Below, piece after piece: positions 1 through 13,699 of a stretch of DNA of 64,000 nucleotides. Under the pieces are notes generated by a model. That model worked only from the letters and a program-made list of their open reading frames with translations, made no database searches and was not told the DNA's origin. A program made the position numbers and the translations under genes. Within the stretch, counting starts at the first letter, position 1. Each line of letters opens with the position of its first letter. Source of the stretch: an uncultured Myxococcales bacterium. GTDB taxonomy: Bacteria > Myxococcota > Myxococcia > Myxococcales > Myxococcaceae. The stretch spans positions 1 to 64,000 of the forward strand of contig CALJKW010000013.1 of the NCBI GenBank assembly GCA_937980205.1. The letters run 5' to 3'.

Positions 1-56
1 GTGGGAGCGCTGGCGGTGGGAGCGCTGGCGGTGGGAGCGCTGGCGGTGGGAGCGCG
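1..56 (+). repeat. 15-bp tandem repeat coding the Gly-Ser linker
   Basis: The unit gtgggagcgctggcg is repeated in perfect tandem about 3.6 times at the left edge of the window. It encodes GSAGG units inside the linker of the truncated surface protein and may continue upstream. Such arrays expand and contract by slippage. Confidence 0.85.
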
Positions 57-1175
57 GCCGGCACGGATGCTGGATCTCCGGACGCAGGGGGGCCGGACGC
101 GGGGGCGCCGGACGCGGGGGCTGCGATTTGGCGCACGTATCTGCCGGCGTCGGATGTATCGACGGACCTGGTGTGGGCGGCGCAGAGCCCTGTGACCGGC
201 AACCTCTTCGTGTTGACGACCTCATCGACGGGGTTCGCGCTCACCGAGTGGAATCCTTCGGGAGCGGCTCAGCGCTCCGCGCCCGTCTTCCAGCTGCCGC
301 CGAGCTCTCTGTCGATCTCCATGGCGGTGTCGCCGTCGGGCCTGCTCGGCCTCGTCTCGCGGGACCTCACCGGCCAGAGCACGCTCGTGCTCCAGTTCAG
401 CGAGCTCGGCCCCAATGGATGGACGCCTGCGGTCGTCATCGAGCAGCTCACCGCGTACGACACGCTCGAGCGCGACGGCCTCACCTACGACGCCAGCGGC
501 AACCCGTTCATTGGCTACACCAGGCGCACGTGGAATGGGCTGAACCACGTCTACGAAGCGCGCGTGGCGACGCGCGCGAGCCCGTCGTCGCCCTTCAACG
601 TCACCACGCCGATCTCGTTCAACGGCGGCGCGTGGAACACGTACGACCGCGTCGTCACCCGGCTCGCCACGGGCTGGGACGGCGTGGTGCACGTCGCCTC
701 CGCGAAGAAGAACTGGGAGCTCCGCCACGGAACGTGGACGGGTTCGAGCTGGATGACCGAGCACGTTCGCTGGTCGCCGGCGGACCTGGTCGGCTTCTCC
801 GCCGACGTTGGCAGCAGCATCGGGTTCACGCTCGTCGACACCCAGGGCGCCCCGAACGGAAAGCTCATCGCCGCCCGCAGAGTCGGCTCGACGCTCGTCG
901 AGCGTGTCGTGGTGCCGATGCTGGGCCCCTTCCCGTACCTCGACGGACAGGCGACCGCGCCGGTGGCCTTTCGCCAGGGAATCTTCCACGTCGCGTGGCC
1001 CGAGAGCTCACTGCTCTACGCGATCGAACCCGGCGCCTGGCAGCCCGAGGCCGTGCTCGCGCCCGCGCCCTCACGCGTGCTGATGTTCCTCGGCCCGGGC
1101 GGCGCGGTGCGCTTCGTTCACCCGGTCGCGATCTCGAGCCACTGGAATCTCGCGATCACGACGAACGAGCCCTGA
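1..1175 (+). CDS. Gly/Ser-linker surface protein, 5' truncated by window edge
   Basis: The reading frame is open from base 3, so the start and probable lipoprotein signal lie outside the window. The first residues are a Gly-Ala-Ser linker built from a 15-bp repeat (GSAGG units), then three Pro-Asp-Ala-Gly units, then about 345 residues of beta-rich sequence with recurring Trp and Gly-Asn turns. This layout (linker plus a beta-propeller-like body) matches the complete lipoprotein gene at 40980-42278, so a secreted or outer-membrane-anchored propeller is likely. No catalytic motif is visible and no family is recognised. The stop is at 1173-1175, convergent with the reverse-transcriptase remnant on the other strand. 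Confidence 0.75.
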   Translation, partial: GSAGGGSAGGGSAGGGSAAGTDAGSPDAGGPDAGAPDAGAAIWRTYLPASDVSTDLVWAAQSPVTGNLFVLTTSSTGFALTEWNPSGAAQRSAPVFQLPPSSLSISMAVSPSGLLGLVSRDLTGQSTLVLQFSELGPNGWTPAVVIEQLTAYDTLERDGLTYDASGNPFIGYTRRTWNGLNHVYEARVATRASPSSPFNVTTPISFNGGAWNTYDRVVTRLATGWDGVVHVASAKKNWELRHGTWTGSSWMTEHVRWSPADLVGFSADVGSSIGFTLVDTQGAPNGKLIAARRVGSTLVERVVVPMLGPFPYLDGQATAPVAFRQGIFHVAWPESSLLYAIEPGAWQPEAVLAPAPSRVLMFLGPGGAVRFVHPVAISSHWNLAITTNEP

Positions 1176-1217
1176 GGGGCCAGTGTTCGGGGCGCGGCAC
1201 CGGGTTGGAGCTGAGGC

Positions 1218-1502
1218 TCACAGCTTCGAGAGCAGCGCGCGAAGCCGGGCCCCACGCTTCGGGCTGAGCTGCTCGACCCACGCGACGCGGCCCTCGAGGT
1301 GTTGCCGGAAGTGCGGAGCGCCTCGGGCCTGGCTGTCGAGGCCGTGCTTCACGCAATCGTACGCCGCGAGGGTGGCGAGCGCAGGTGACGTCGGCGCGCC
1401 CTGCGGCGGGTGCCAATGCGTCAGCAGTCGGCGCAGCTCGAACGGCGCGTGGCGCGCCACGCCGCGCGCCGGCCTAGCACACACCACGGCCGCGACGGGC
1501 AT
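1218..1502 (-). pseudogene. Remnant of retron-type reverse transcriptase (core deleted)
   Basis: The 94-residue frame joins two recognisable pieces of a retron/group II-like reverse transcriptase. Residues about 33-46 contain PPQGAPTSPALATLAAY, the conserved PQG motif of RT block 4. About ten residues later the sequence is already the C-terminal end, HLEGRVAWVEQLSP followed by a KRGARLRALL-type tail typical of the RT thumb terminus. The YxDD catalytic block that should follow the PQG motif, and everything before it (blocks 1-3), are absent. The frame itself is intact, so the loss looks like an in-frame internal deletion plus loss of the 5' end. It cannot be an active polymerase. The assignment to retron-type RT rests on motif recall, not on an alignment. 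Confidence 0.6.
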
Positions 1503-1512
1503 GGGGGGGCAA

Positions 1513-1649
1513 GGGCACTACGAGAAATCGTCGGTACCTATCGGCAGCGAAGTACCGACATTGTCTCGTAGTGCCGTGCAGCCCCGCAGCCTCGGCAGCC
1601 CGCGCTGCTGGACTGTGCAGCCCGCTGCACACGCCTCGTGCAGTGCCCC
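1513..1649 (-). ncRNA. Candidate retron msr-msd-like structured RNA or its remnant
   Basis: Directly upstream (minus strand) of the reverse-transcriptase remnant lies a non-coding stretch with strong secondary structure. A long hairpin at 1514-1575 has a perfect 12-bp outer stem (GGCACTACGAGA / TCTCGTAGTGCC), a 4x4 internal loop, a perfect 8-bp inner stem (GTCGGTAC / GTACCGAC) and a 14-nt loop. Nearer the putative 5' end are shorter stems at 1595-1608 (GCAGC/GCTGC) and 1615-1630 (GTGCAG/CTGCAC). A third copy of the outer-stem sequence with a 2-nt insertion lies at 1635-1648 and could pair with 1513-1524 like a retron a1/a2 duplex. Small stems followed by one long stem, upstream of an RT, is the retron layout. 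A palindromic repeat unrelated to retrons is the alternative. Confidence 0.35.
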
Positions 1650-1749
1650 TCACGTAGAGCGCTGATCCACCCTCTCAACCGGGCGTTTGCTCTCGCTGGC
1701 CGCGCCGTTGCACTGCACCGGGCCGTCTCCGACGAAAGCGAGGGTTCAC

Positions 1750-2676
1750 ATGGGCCGGTTCATTCTGGCAGCCACATTCGTGTTCTCTCAGGTCGCCGCG
1801 GCCGCCGCCGAGGCGACGGCGGAGCTGCCGAAGCCCTCGTCGAACCTCTACCTCGAGAGCATGCTGGTCGGGACCATTCAGCGCACCGGCGGCTTCGTCG
1901 ACCTGCGCATGCGCTACCGCAAGACGCTGTACTCGAGCGAGCACGAGGCCTTCTCCGGCAACTTCATCGGCGCCGGCCTCATCGCGCAGGCGACTCCGAT
2001 CTTCAGCCAGACCGGCGCCTACGTCGAAGTTCAGCCCGCCTCGTTCTTCCGCCTCACCGGCGCCTACGAGCTCGTCGGGTACTTCGGCACCTTCAACACC
2101 ATGCGCACCGCCTCGAACTGCGAGGGCGTGAAGTTCATGACCGCCGAGGACCAGAGCTGCGCCTTCCCGCTCTCGGGCAGCACGGCTCCCGGCCGCGCCG
2201 ACTACGGACACCGGGCGTGGGTCGAGGCCCTCTCGCAGGGCCGCCTCGGCCGCTTCATCGCGTCGAACAACTTCACCGCCGAGCGCTGGTGGTTCCGCGA
2301 CGACTGGGCCGCCGGCCGGACCGCTGCGTTCTGGGTCAACGAGCTCTTCGCGCTGCCGCAGAAGAAAGACGACACCGTGCTCACCAACACCGCCATGGTC
2401 ATGTTCGAGGCGCTCAGGGACGAGGGCGGCTCGAAGCCGCACGTCATGGTCGGCGCGATGAGCAGCCTCGCGTACGCCGTCGGCACCGACTACACGATGC
2501 ACCGCGTCGGCCCCGTCGGCGTGCTGCACATCCCCGAGTGGAAGGGCATGCGCGACCTCGCCGCCGTCCTGATGGTCCAGTTCTACACGCACGACCGCTA
2601 CGCGAAGGGCCCGCTGCCGTTCATCGGCCTCGCGCTGTCGGTCTCGACGCCCAACTTCATGTCCGGCGTGAAGTGA
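1750..2676 (+). CDS. Secreted beta-barrel-like protein of unknown function
   Basis: A 308-residue protein. I take the ATG at 1750 because it gives a clean signal peptide (MGRFILAATFVFSQ, cleavage near AAAAAEA), with GAGGG upstream as a possible ribosome site; the frame is open for 21 codons further upstream without a signal. The mature part alternates aromatic and Gly residues and ends with a strand-like segment (FIGLALSVSTPNFMSGVK), suggesting an outer-membrane barrel. Two Cys residues about 20 apart sit in a mid loop. No family is recognised. It is flanked by the retron-like region upstream and a palindrome-rich gap downstream and stands as a single gene. Confidence 0.8.
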   Translation: MGRFILAATFVFSQVAAAAAEATAELPKPSSNLYLESMLVGTIQRTGGFVDLRMRYRKTLYSSEHEAFSGNFIGAGLIAQATPIFSQTGAYVEVQPASFFRLTGAYELVGYFGTFNTMRTASNCEGVKFMTAEDQSCAFPLSGSTAPGRADYGHRAWVEALSQGRLGRFIASNNFTAERWWFRDDWAAGRTAAFWVNELFALPQKKDDTVLTNTAMVMFEALRDEGGSKPHVMVGAMSSLAYAVGTDYTMHRVGPVGVLHIPEWKGMRDLAAVLMVQFYTHDRYAKGPLPFIGLALSVSTPNFMSGVK

Positions 2677-2693
2677 GCGTCGAAGCGACGACT

Positions 2694-2761
2694 GCCGGCT
2701 TCGGGTGCGCGTTCGCGTTCGAGTCCGGCAACCCGAACGCGACCCCGAACGCGAACCCGGC
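2694..2761. repeat. Intergenic imperfect palindrome
   Basis: A left arm GCCGG..GGGTGCGCGTTCGCG faces a right arm CGAACGCG..GAACCCGGC, giving a long GC-rich hairpin with small internal loops. The arms themselves contain the repeated word GAACGCGA. It lies 17 bp after the stop at 2676 and may act as a terminator (no T-tract) or be a dispersed palindromic element. A small perfect CGTCG-AAG-CGACG hairpin precedes it at about 2679-2691. Confidence 0.45.
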
Positions 2762-2832
2762 TGTTCGACGCACCGACGTCGCCCTGGGGTGACACTTGAC
2801 TACATTGTGCGCCTCGGGCAGACGGCCGGCCC

Positions 2833-3939
2833 ATGCGCACTTCCCTCCTGTTCCTGGTTGCGATGTCCGGGCTCGTCTCTGCGTGCGGCGAGGCCGAGGC
2901 CGAGATCAACGGCAGCACCGAGTTCGCGGCGGAAGAAGAGGTCGACTCGACCGCCGACGCGCTGCTGTCGAGCTCGGCGCAGGTGTGGCTGCCGATGCAC
3001 GAGGGCAACACCTGGACGCTGACCTCGGCGAGCGGCAACACGCTGACGGTCTCGTTCTCGGACGTCGAGTCGCGCATCGGCTGGCTCGAGGGCCTCTCGC
3101 GCTCGGGTGAGTGGACCGGCCAGGCGTCGAGCGCTCCGAACACGCTCTTCGCGTGGAACAGCGATCTGCGCCGCTGGGACGCGCTGTACCGCTTCGGCTA
3201 CGCGTACACGCCGTGGAGCATCGGCGCGGGCTGCGACAAGTTCACGCTCAAGCGCACCGAGACGAACGTGACGGTCGTGACGCCGGCGGGCACGTTCCGC
3301 GAGGCGCGGACCATCGGCTACACGCACACGCCGCCGCCGAACGCGCGCTGCATGGTGCCGGTGCTGTCGAGCGTGACGTTCGCTCCGAACGTGGGCGTGG
3401 TGAAGCTCGTCACCGGCGCGGGCGAGAAGTTCGTCCTCAAGTCGGCGAAGGTGAACGGCAAGAGCATCCCCGCGGCTCCGGTCGGCGGCATCACCTCGAA
3501 GCTCGTGCTCGACAAGACCGCGTACGTGAACAAGTCGAACACGATTCGGTGCATCACCACGCCGTGCCCGGGCAACGCGGAGAACGCCATCGCGCGCTTC
3601 ACGTACACCATCACCAACGGCACCTCGTCGTCGGTGACCTGGAACTTCAACAGCGGCTGCCAGTACGACCTCACGCTCAGCGACTCGACCGGCAAGGTCG
3701 TGCGCACGCTCTCCGAGGGCCGCTTCTGCACGCTCGCGCTGACGGCCATCACGCTCGCTCCGGGTCAGACGAGGACCATCACGGGCCAGGTCGACCTCGC
3801 GCTCGCTGACGGCTACACGCAGCTCGAGGGCAACTACACCGCGAAGGCGTTTCTGATCCCGCGGTCGGGAGCGGTCGCGACGCAGGTGGCTCCGGCGTCG
3901 GCGAGCTTCTCGGTCTCCATCGTGCCGGCGCTGCCGTAG
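2833..3939 (+). CDS. Lipoprotein with C-terminal BsuPI-like domain
   Basis: A 368-residue predicted lipoprotein. The signal ends in LVSAC (lipobox Cys18), followed by an acidic stretch. Residues about 45-205 form an uncharacterised beta-rich domain with a conserved-looking CMVP and TFREARTIGYTHT segment. Residues about 220-360 resemble the intracellular proteinase inhibitor (BsuPI) family: beta-sandwich strands such as FTYTITNGTSS, a QYDLTLSDSTGKVV strand and the LAPGQTRTI turn. BsuPI-like domains in secreted bacterial proteins are generally treated as protein-interaction modules, so protease inhibition is possible but not shown. It precedes the tandem kinase by 17 bp, and a hairpin separates the two. 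Confidence 0.75.
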   Translation: MRTSLLFLVAMSGLVSACGEAEAEINGSTEFAAEEEVDSTADALLSSSAQVWLPMHEGNTWTLTSASGNTLTVSFSDVESRIGWLEGLSRSGEWTGQASSAPNTLFAWNSDLRRWDALYRFGYAYTPWSIGAGCDKFTLKRTETNVTVVTPAGTFREARTIGYTHTPPPNARCMVPVLSSVTFAPNVGVVKLVTGAGEKFVLKSAKVNGKSIPAAPVGGITSKLVLDKTAYVNKSNTIRCITTPCPGNAENAIARFTYTITNGTSSSVTWNFNSGCQYDLTLSDSTGKVVRTLSEGRFCTLALTAITLAPGQTRTITGQVDLALADGYTQLEGNYTAKAFLIPRSGAVATQVAPASASFSVSIVPALP

Positions 3940-3950
3940 CTGCTAGGCTT

Positions 3951-3977
3951 CGAGGGGTGGAAGTAGCAGACCCCTCG
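3951..3977 (+). terminator. 8-bp perfect hairpin abutting the kinase start
   Basis: CGAGGGGT (3951-3958) and ACCCCTCG (3970-3977) form a perfect stem with an 11-nt loop. The right arm ends at the base before the ATG at 3978. It could terminate transcription of the BsuPI gene or, in the mRNA of the kinase, mask the start region. No T-run follows. Confidence 0.35.
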
Positions 3978-6293
3978 ATGACGACGACGATCAGCGGCTT
4001 CAGGTCGCTCAGGCCGCTGAACCGCATCTCGGGGAGCTGGGACTCGTTCAACGGCTACTCGGAAGAGCTCAAGCGCGAGGTGCAGCTCGCGATCGTCAGA
4101 GCCGACGCGCTGCGCGAAGAGGCCGTCCGCAAGAGGTTCGCCGAGGTCGCGAAGGTCGTCTCGGCGCTGCAGCACCCGATGCTGCAGCGGTGCCTCATGG
4201 CCGTGCCGCTGCCCGACGGCCGCTGGTCGGTGATGAGCGAGCCCGTCGAAGGGCCGACGCTGCACCAGGTCCTCGACGAGCAGGGCGCGCTCGCCTGCGA
4301 CGACGCGGTGCAGCTCGTGATGCTCCTGTGCGAGGCCGTCGACGCGGCCCACCAGCGCGGCGTCGTCCACGGAGACATCGCGCCGCACCACGTACAGCTC
4401 CCCGGCGGCCTGCACGCGTTCAAGCCGAAGCTCACCGGCATGGCGCTCGGCATGCTGCGCAGCCCCGGCGCGTCGGCGTTCGCGGCTCCCGAGCTGCACG
4501 GCGGCCGCGAGGCGAGCCCGCTCGCCGACGTCTACTCGCTCGGCGCGGTGCTCTACGCGTGCCTCACCGGCAAGCCGCCGGCGGTGAACGACGTCGAGCA
4601 GCTCGCTCCGCTGCCTCCGGGCACCGAGCACCTGTGGCCGGTGGTGAAGAAGTGCCTCTCGAAGGACTTCACGAAGCGGTACTTCGCCGCCGGAGAGCTC
4701 GCGAAGGCGCTGCACAACGCGAACGGCACGCTGGTGCCTCCGTCACAGGTGGTGGGCACCGAGCCGACGGCTCCGCTGCCTCCGGGCGACGCGAGCGACA
4801 CGCTGTCTCCCGACCTGTCGCTCGGGCCGTACCAGCTGGTGAGGCTGCTCGGCGAGGGCTCGATGGGGCAGGTGTACCTCGGGCGGCACAAGGCGCTCGG
4901 CCGCCAGGTCGCCATCAAGGTGCTGCGGCCCGAGCAGTACCGCCGCGGAGACCTCATCCAGCGCTTCTTCCAGGAAGCCCGCACCGTGAACCAGATCAAC
5001 CACGAGCACATCGTGGAGATCTTCGACTTCGTCCAGGAGCCCGGCCCCGACGGCCCGTCCGCGGTCTACTGCGTGATGGAGCTCTTGCAGGGCACCTCGC
5101 TCACCGGCGCCATCGAGAAGGCCCCGGTGCAGCTCAAGCGCTCGCTCAACATCGTGCGCCAGATTTGCGACGCGCTGTTCGCCGCCCACAAGGTCGGCGT
5201 CGTCCACCGCGACGTGAAGCCCGACAACATCTTCCTCATCGAGCGCGCCGGCCAGCAGGACTACGTGAAGGTGCTCGACTTCGGCGTCGCGAAGCTCACG
5301 CACGCGCAGCCGGACGCGCCGCTCATCTCGACGATGGACGGAGCCATCATCGGCACGCCGATGTGCATGGCGCCGGAGCAGGCCTCCGGCGGCGCCGTCG
5401 ACTACCGCTGCGACATCTACGCGGTCGGCGTCATCCTCTATCTGCTGCTCAGCGGGCGGCTGCCGTTCGACGCGAAGAACTTCGCGACGCTCGCGGTGCA
5501 GCTCATCACCCAGCCTCCGCCGCCGCTGCCGGACAAGACGCCCAGCGGCGAGGGCATCGACCCGGGCCTCAAGGCGATCGTCCTCAAGTGCCTCGAGAAG
5601 AACCCGGACAACCGGCCGAAGTCGATGCGCGAGCTCGGCGAGGCCCTGGTGCCGTACATGTCGATGTCTGCGATTCGTGCGAGCGAGCCGGGCATCCGGC
5701 CCGTCGCGCCGCAGATGAACCCGGTGCCGGCAGGAAAGCGCTCGCCGGCGATGTGGCTCGCGGTCGCGGCGGTGGTGCTCGCGGCCGCCGCCGCCGGGCT
5801 GTTCATGCTCAAGCCCTGGGAGCGGGCCCAGCCGCCTCCGGTCGCGGTGGTGGAGCCGCCGAAGCCTCCGCCCGAGCCGCCGAAGCCGCCCGAGCCGCCC
5901 GAGCCGCCGCCGGAGGTGAAGAATGATCCACCGCCGGTCGCGGACCCGCCGCCTCCCAATCCGCCGCCGACTCCGACTCCGCCCAAGCCGCTGCCGTCGA
6001 AGCCGGTGAAGCTCACGCCGCAGTTGATTCAGGAGGTGGTGGTGAAGAAGGGCGAGGTGAAGCGCTGCCTCGATCGCCACCGCACCGACCTGAAGGAGCA
6101 GCAGGGGCAGGTGACCGTGTCGATGACGGTCGAGCCGTCGGGCGAGGTGAAGAACCCCGCCGTCGTCACTGCCGGGCTCGGCGGTACCGGCCTCGAGGGC
6201 TGCGTGCTCAAAGAGGTGAAGCGCATGCGCTTCCCGAAGATCATCGGCAGCGCCGTGTCGTTCAAAGTGAACTTCACGTACAGCTTCAAGTAG
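3978..6293 (+). CDS. Tandem Ser/Thr protein kinase: pseudokinase, active kinase, TM helix, TonB/AgmX-like tail
   Basis: A 771-residue protein from ATG 3978; a GTG at 3957 is possible but lies inside the hairpin. Residues about 1-260 are a degenerate kinase: no Gly loop, HGD instead of HRD, no DFG. Residues about 285-570 form a complete Hanks-type kinase with GEGSMGQVY, VAIK lysine, HRDVKPDN, DFG and GTP-CMAPEQ, so it should phosphorylate Ser/Thr. A transmembrane helix follows (AVAAVVLAAAAAGLFML), then a Pro-rich spacer of about 70 residues and a C-terminal 80-residue domain like TonB-C / AgmX-PglI, expected outside the inner membrane. The pseudokinase half may be a regulator. It is convergent with a TonB-like gene carrying a similar terminal fold. 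Confidence 0.9.
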   Translation: MTTTISGFRSLRPLNRISGSWDSFNGYSEELKREVQLAIVRADALREEAVRKRFAEVAKVVSALQHPMLQRCLMAVPLPDGRWSVMSEPVEGPTLHQVLDEQGALACDDAVQLVMLLCEAVDAAHQRGVVHGDIAPHHVQLPGGLHAFKPKLTGMALGMLRSPGASAFAAPELHGGREASPLADVYSLGAVLYACLTGKPPAVNDVEQLAPLPPGTEHLWPVVKKCLSKDFTKRYFAAGELAKALHNANGTLVPPSQVVGTEPTAPLPPGDASDTLSPDLSLGPYQLVRLLGEGSMGQVYLGRHKALGRQVAIKVLRPEQYRRGDLIQRFFQEARTVNQINHEHIVEIFDFVQEPGPDGPSAVYCVMELLQGTSLTGAIEKAPVQLKRSLNIVRQICDALFAAHKVGVVHRDVKPDNIFLIERAGQQDYVKVLDFGVAKLTHAQPDAPLISTMDGAIIGTPMCMAPEQASGGAVDYRCDIYAVGVILYLLLSGRLPFDAKNFATLAVQLITQPPPPLPDKTPSGEGIDPGLKAIVLKCLEKNPDNRPKSMRELGEALVPYMSMSAIRASEPGIRPVAPQMNPVPAGKRSPAMWLAVAAVVLAAAAAGLFMLKPWERAQPPPVAVVEPPKPPPEPPKPPEPPEPPPEVKNDPPPVADPPPPNPPPTPTPPKPLPSKPVKLTPQLIQEVVVKKGEVKRCLDRHRTDLKEQQGQVTVSMTVEPSGEVKNPAVVTAGLGGTGLEGCVLKEVKRMRFPKIIGSAVSFKVNFTYSFK

Positions 6294-6312
6294 GCGAGAG
6301 GGGCGCGTAGCC

Positions 6313-6337
6313 GACTCGCGGCCTTGCGGCCGAGGTC
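6313..6337. terminator. Hairpin between convergent genes
   Basis: GAC-CGGCC-TTGC-GGCCG-GGTC forms a compact stem with a 4-nt loop exactly between two convergent stops (6293 and 6339). It could serve both genes as a terminator, though neither side has a clear T-tract. Confidence 0.35.
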
Positions 6338-6338
6338 G

Positions 6339-7000
6339 CTAGTCGAGCCGGAAGACGTACCGGTACGTGAGGGTCGTCCGCACCGGCTGTCCGTCACGGG
6401 TCGCCGGCTTGAAGCGCGCCCGCAGGATGGCCGCACGCGCGGCGACCTCGAGGCCGAAGCCCGGAGTCTCGACCACCTTCACGTCCTCCACGCGCCCGTC
6501 GGGCCCGATGGTGACGCGCAATAGCACCTCGCCGTCGACGCCGGCCTCGCGCGCCTCGTCAGGGTAGGCGGGCTTCACCTCGATCTCCAGCGCGGCGGCG
6601 GTCTCCACGACGGTGGCCGCGCTCGACGGTCGGGCAGTGGGCGGGCCGATGCTCTGAGGCGGCTCGCCGAGCGGCGCCTTGAAGATGGGGAGCGCCGGCG
6701 GACCCACCGGGACCGGCGCTTCGCCCTTCGCGTCCTCGACCGTGGCCGCCGGCGGTGCGGGCGTGGCCGGCTTCACGACGGCGCGAGGCGCCCGCGGGCT
6801 CGCGCGAGGCGTCTCGACCTTCGCCGGAGGCGGGGGCGGCGGCGGCGCCGGCGGCACCGGCAGCGGAATCACCTCGATGACGAACGACTCGGGCAGCCTC
6901 GAGATCGCGCCGTGCGGCGCGAGCAGCACCGCGAGCGCGTGGAGACACAGCGAGGCCGCGAGCGCGGCGACCAGGAACGTGCGTCGGTCTTCGATGAAGC

Positions 7001-7004
<4 letters not shown>
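6339..7004 (-). CDS. TonB-family energy-transducer-like protein
   Basis: A 221-residue protein with the TonB plan: short cytoplasmic N-terminus, one membrane anchor at about residues 10-28 (FLVAALAASLCLHALAVLL), a Pro/Ala-rich periplasmic stretch with runs of eight prolines, and a C-terminal TonB domain (about 145-221) containing YPDEAREAGVDGEVLLRV and the RFKPATRDGQPV-type end. TonB couples proton-motive force to outer-membrane receptors, but myxobacteria have many TonB-like proteins for other cargo and no ExbB/ExbD genes are adjacent. Its ATG overlaps the stop of the upstream FG-GAP/PKD gene (ATGA), so the two are translationally coupled. Confidence 0.85.
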
Positions 7005-12478
<5,474 letters not shown>

Positions 12479-12622
12479 CTTGAACGAGAGCGCCCACCCG
12501 GCCCGAATCGGGAAGCCACGAAAGGCTAGCACCGTCTCAGAAATCCGTGGCAGTCCCGGCGCCCAAGCGCGCTGAAGGACTCGCACCCCCATGGGCATAC
12601 CCCGTGCTGAAGGCCGCGACGG

Positions 12623-13699
12623 ATGGGACGACTCTCGGCGATCGGACTGCTGGCGCTCGCGGCGTGCTTCGCGCCGGTGAGCGAGCCCTCGGACGGTGGC
12701 GCGGGCGGCGGGTCGGCCGGCAGCGGTGGTGGCGCGGCGGCCGGCGGCGCGGGTGGAAGCGGCGGAGGAGGAGCAGTCAGCTCGTGTCAGCAGGACTCCG
12801 ACTGCGGGCGCGGCAACATCTGCCAGCCGTGTGGGGGCACAAAGGCGTGCGTGCCCGGCTGTCGCACGGACGCCGAGTGCGCGCGGCCGACGACGTGCCA
12901 GCACAACGTGCAGTGCACGACGTGCCCCTGTCCCGAGGGCTTCTGCGCGATCGACCCGTGCCTCGACGTCGACAACGACGGCTTCGTCGCCGGCTTCGGC
13001 ACGACCTGCTCCGCGAAGCGCGGAGGCGACTGCAACGACACCAACGCGAACGTGAACCCCGCGGCGACCGAGCGGTGCAGCAACGGGCTCGACGACGACT
13101 GCGACGGCCTCACCGACGGGAATGACCCGTCGTGCAAGGCGTGCACGGGCGCGGGCAACTGCACGACCTCGTGGGAGTGCGGCCTCGGCACGAGCTTCTG
13201 CGACAAAGAGAGCGGCACGGTGCCGGTGTGCTGCAAGGCGTGCCCGCCGATGAGCAACGGGGGCTGCATGCCCGGCTTCTCGAAGCAGCCGCACGGCATC
13301 GACCCGATGACCGGCTGCGGGGTGCTCTCGTGCATCCCCGACGCCGCGTGTCCCGAGAACTTCGCGCCGGTCTGCGGCATGAACGGCCAGACGTACGGCA
13401 ACACGTGCGAGCTGCAGCGCGCGGGCGTCGAGCTGCTCCACGTCGGAGAGTGCGTGCTCGGCGAGAACCTCGAGTGCGGCGTGAACGGCCCCGGCGCGTG
13501 CGGCCCGAACGGCACGATGTACTGCCGCGACGCGTGTCCCATCTGTGATGCGTGGGTGATGCGGTGTACGAAGGTCGGCGTGTGCGTGCACGACCTCGAC
13601 TGTCCGGCTGGCGCGCCGCCGCCGCCTTCGCTGTGTCCCGACGGAGGGACTCCGCACGCCACCTGCGTGACCCGCTCCTGCAACTGGTCCTGCCAATGA
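12623..13699 (+). CDS. Lipoprotein with MopRP metal-binding motif and Kazal domain
   Basis: A 358-residue lipoprotein (lipobox LALAAC, Cys15) with a Gly/Ser-rich linker. The mature part is very Cys-rich. Residues about 115-170 hold the putative metal-binding motif of the MopRP type (DVDNDG..., GGDCNDTNANVNP, DDDCDG). Residues about 245-285 are a Kazal-type serine-protease-inhibitor fold (CPENFAPVCGMNGQTYGNTCELQ). Eight or more disulfides are likely, so the protein is probably outside the cytoplasm and may protect the cell from proteases. Its stop overlaps the start of a paralogous gene (ATGA), so the two form a coupled tandem pair. Confidence 0.85.
   Translation: MGRLSAIGLLALAACFAPVSEPSDGGAGGGSAGSGGGAAAGGAGGSGGGGAVSSCQQDSDCGRGNICQPCGGTKACVPGCRTDAECARPTTCQHNVQCTTCPCPEGFCAIDPCLDVDNDGFVAGFGTTCSAKRGGDCNDTNANVNPAATERCSNGLDDDCDGLTDGNDPSCKACTGAGNCTTSWECGLGTSFCDKESGTVPVCCKACPPMSNGGCMPGFSKQPHGIDPMTGCGVLSCIPDAACPENFAPVCGMNGQTYGNTCELQRAGVELLHVGECVLGENLECGVNGPGACGPNGTMYCRDACPICDAWVMRCTKVGVCVHDLDCPAGAPPPPSLCPDGGTPHATCVTRSCNWSCQ

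Noticed and set aside
1183..1665. 160-codon plus-strand frame over the retron-like region
   Set aside because: It is antisense to recognisable RT motifs and runs through the hairpin; no ribosome site or homology is seen.
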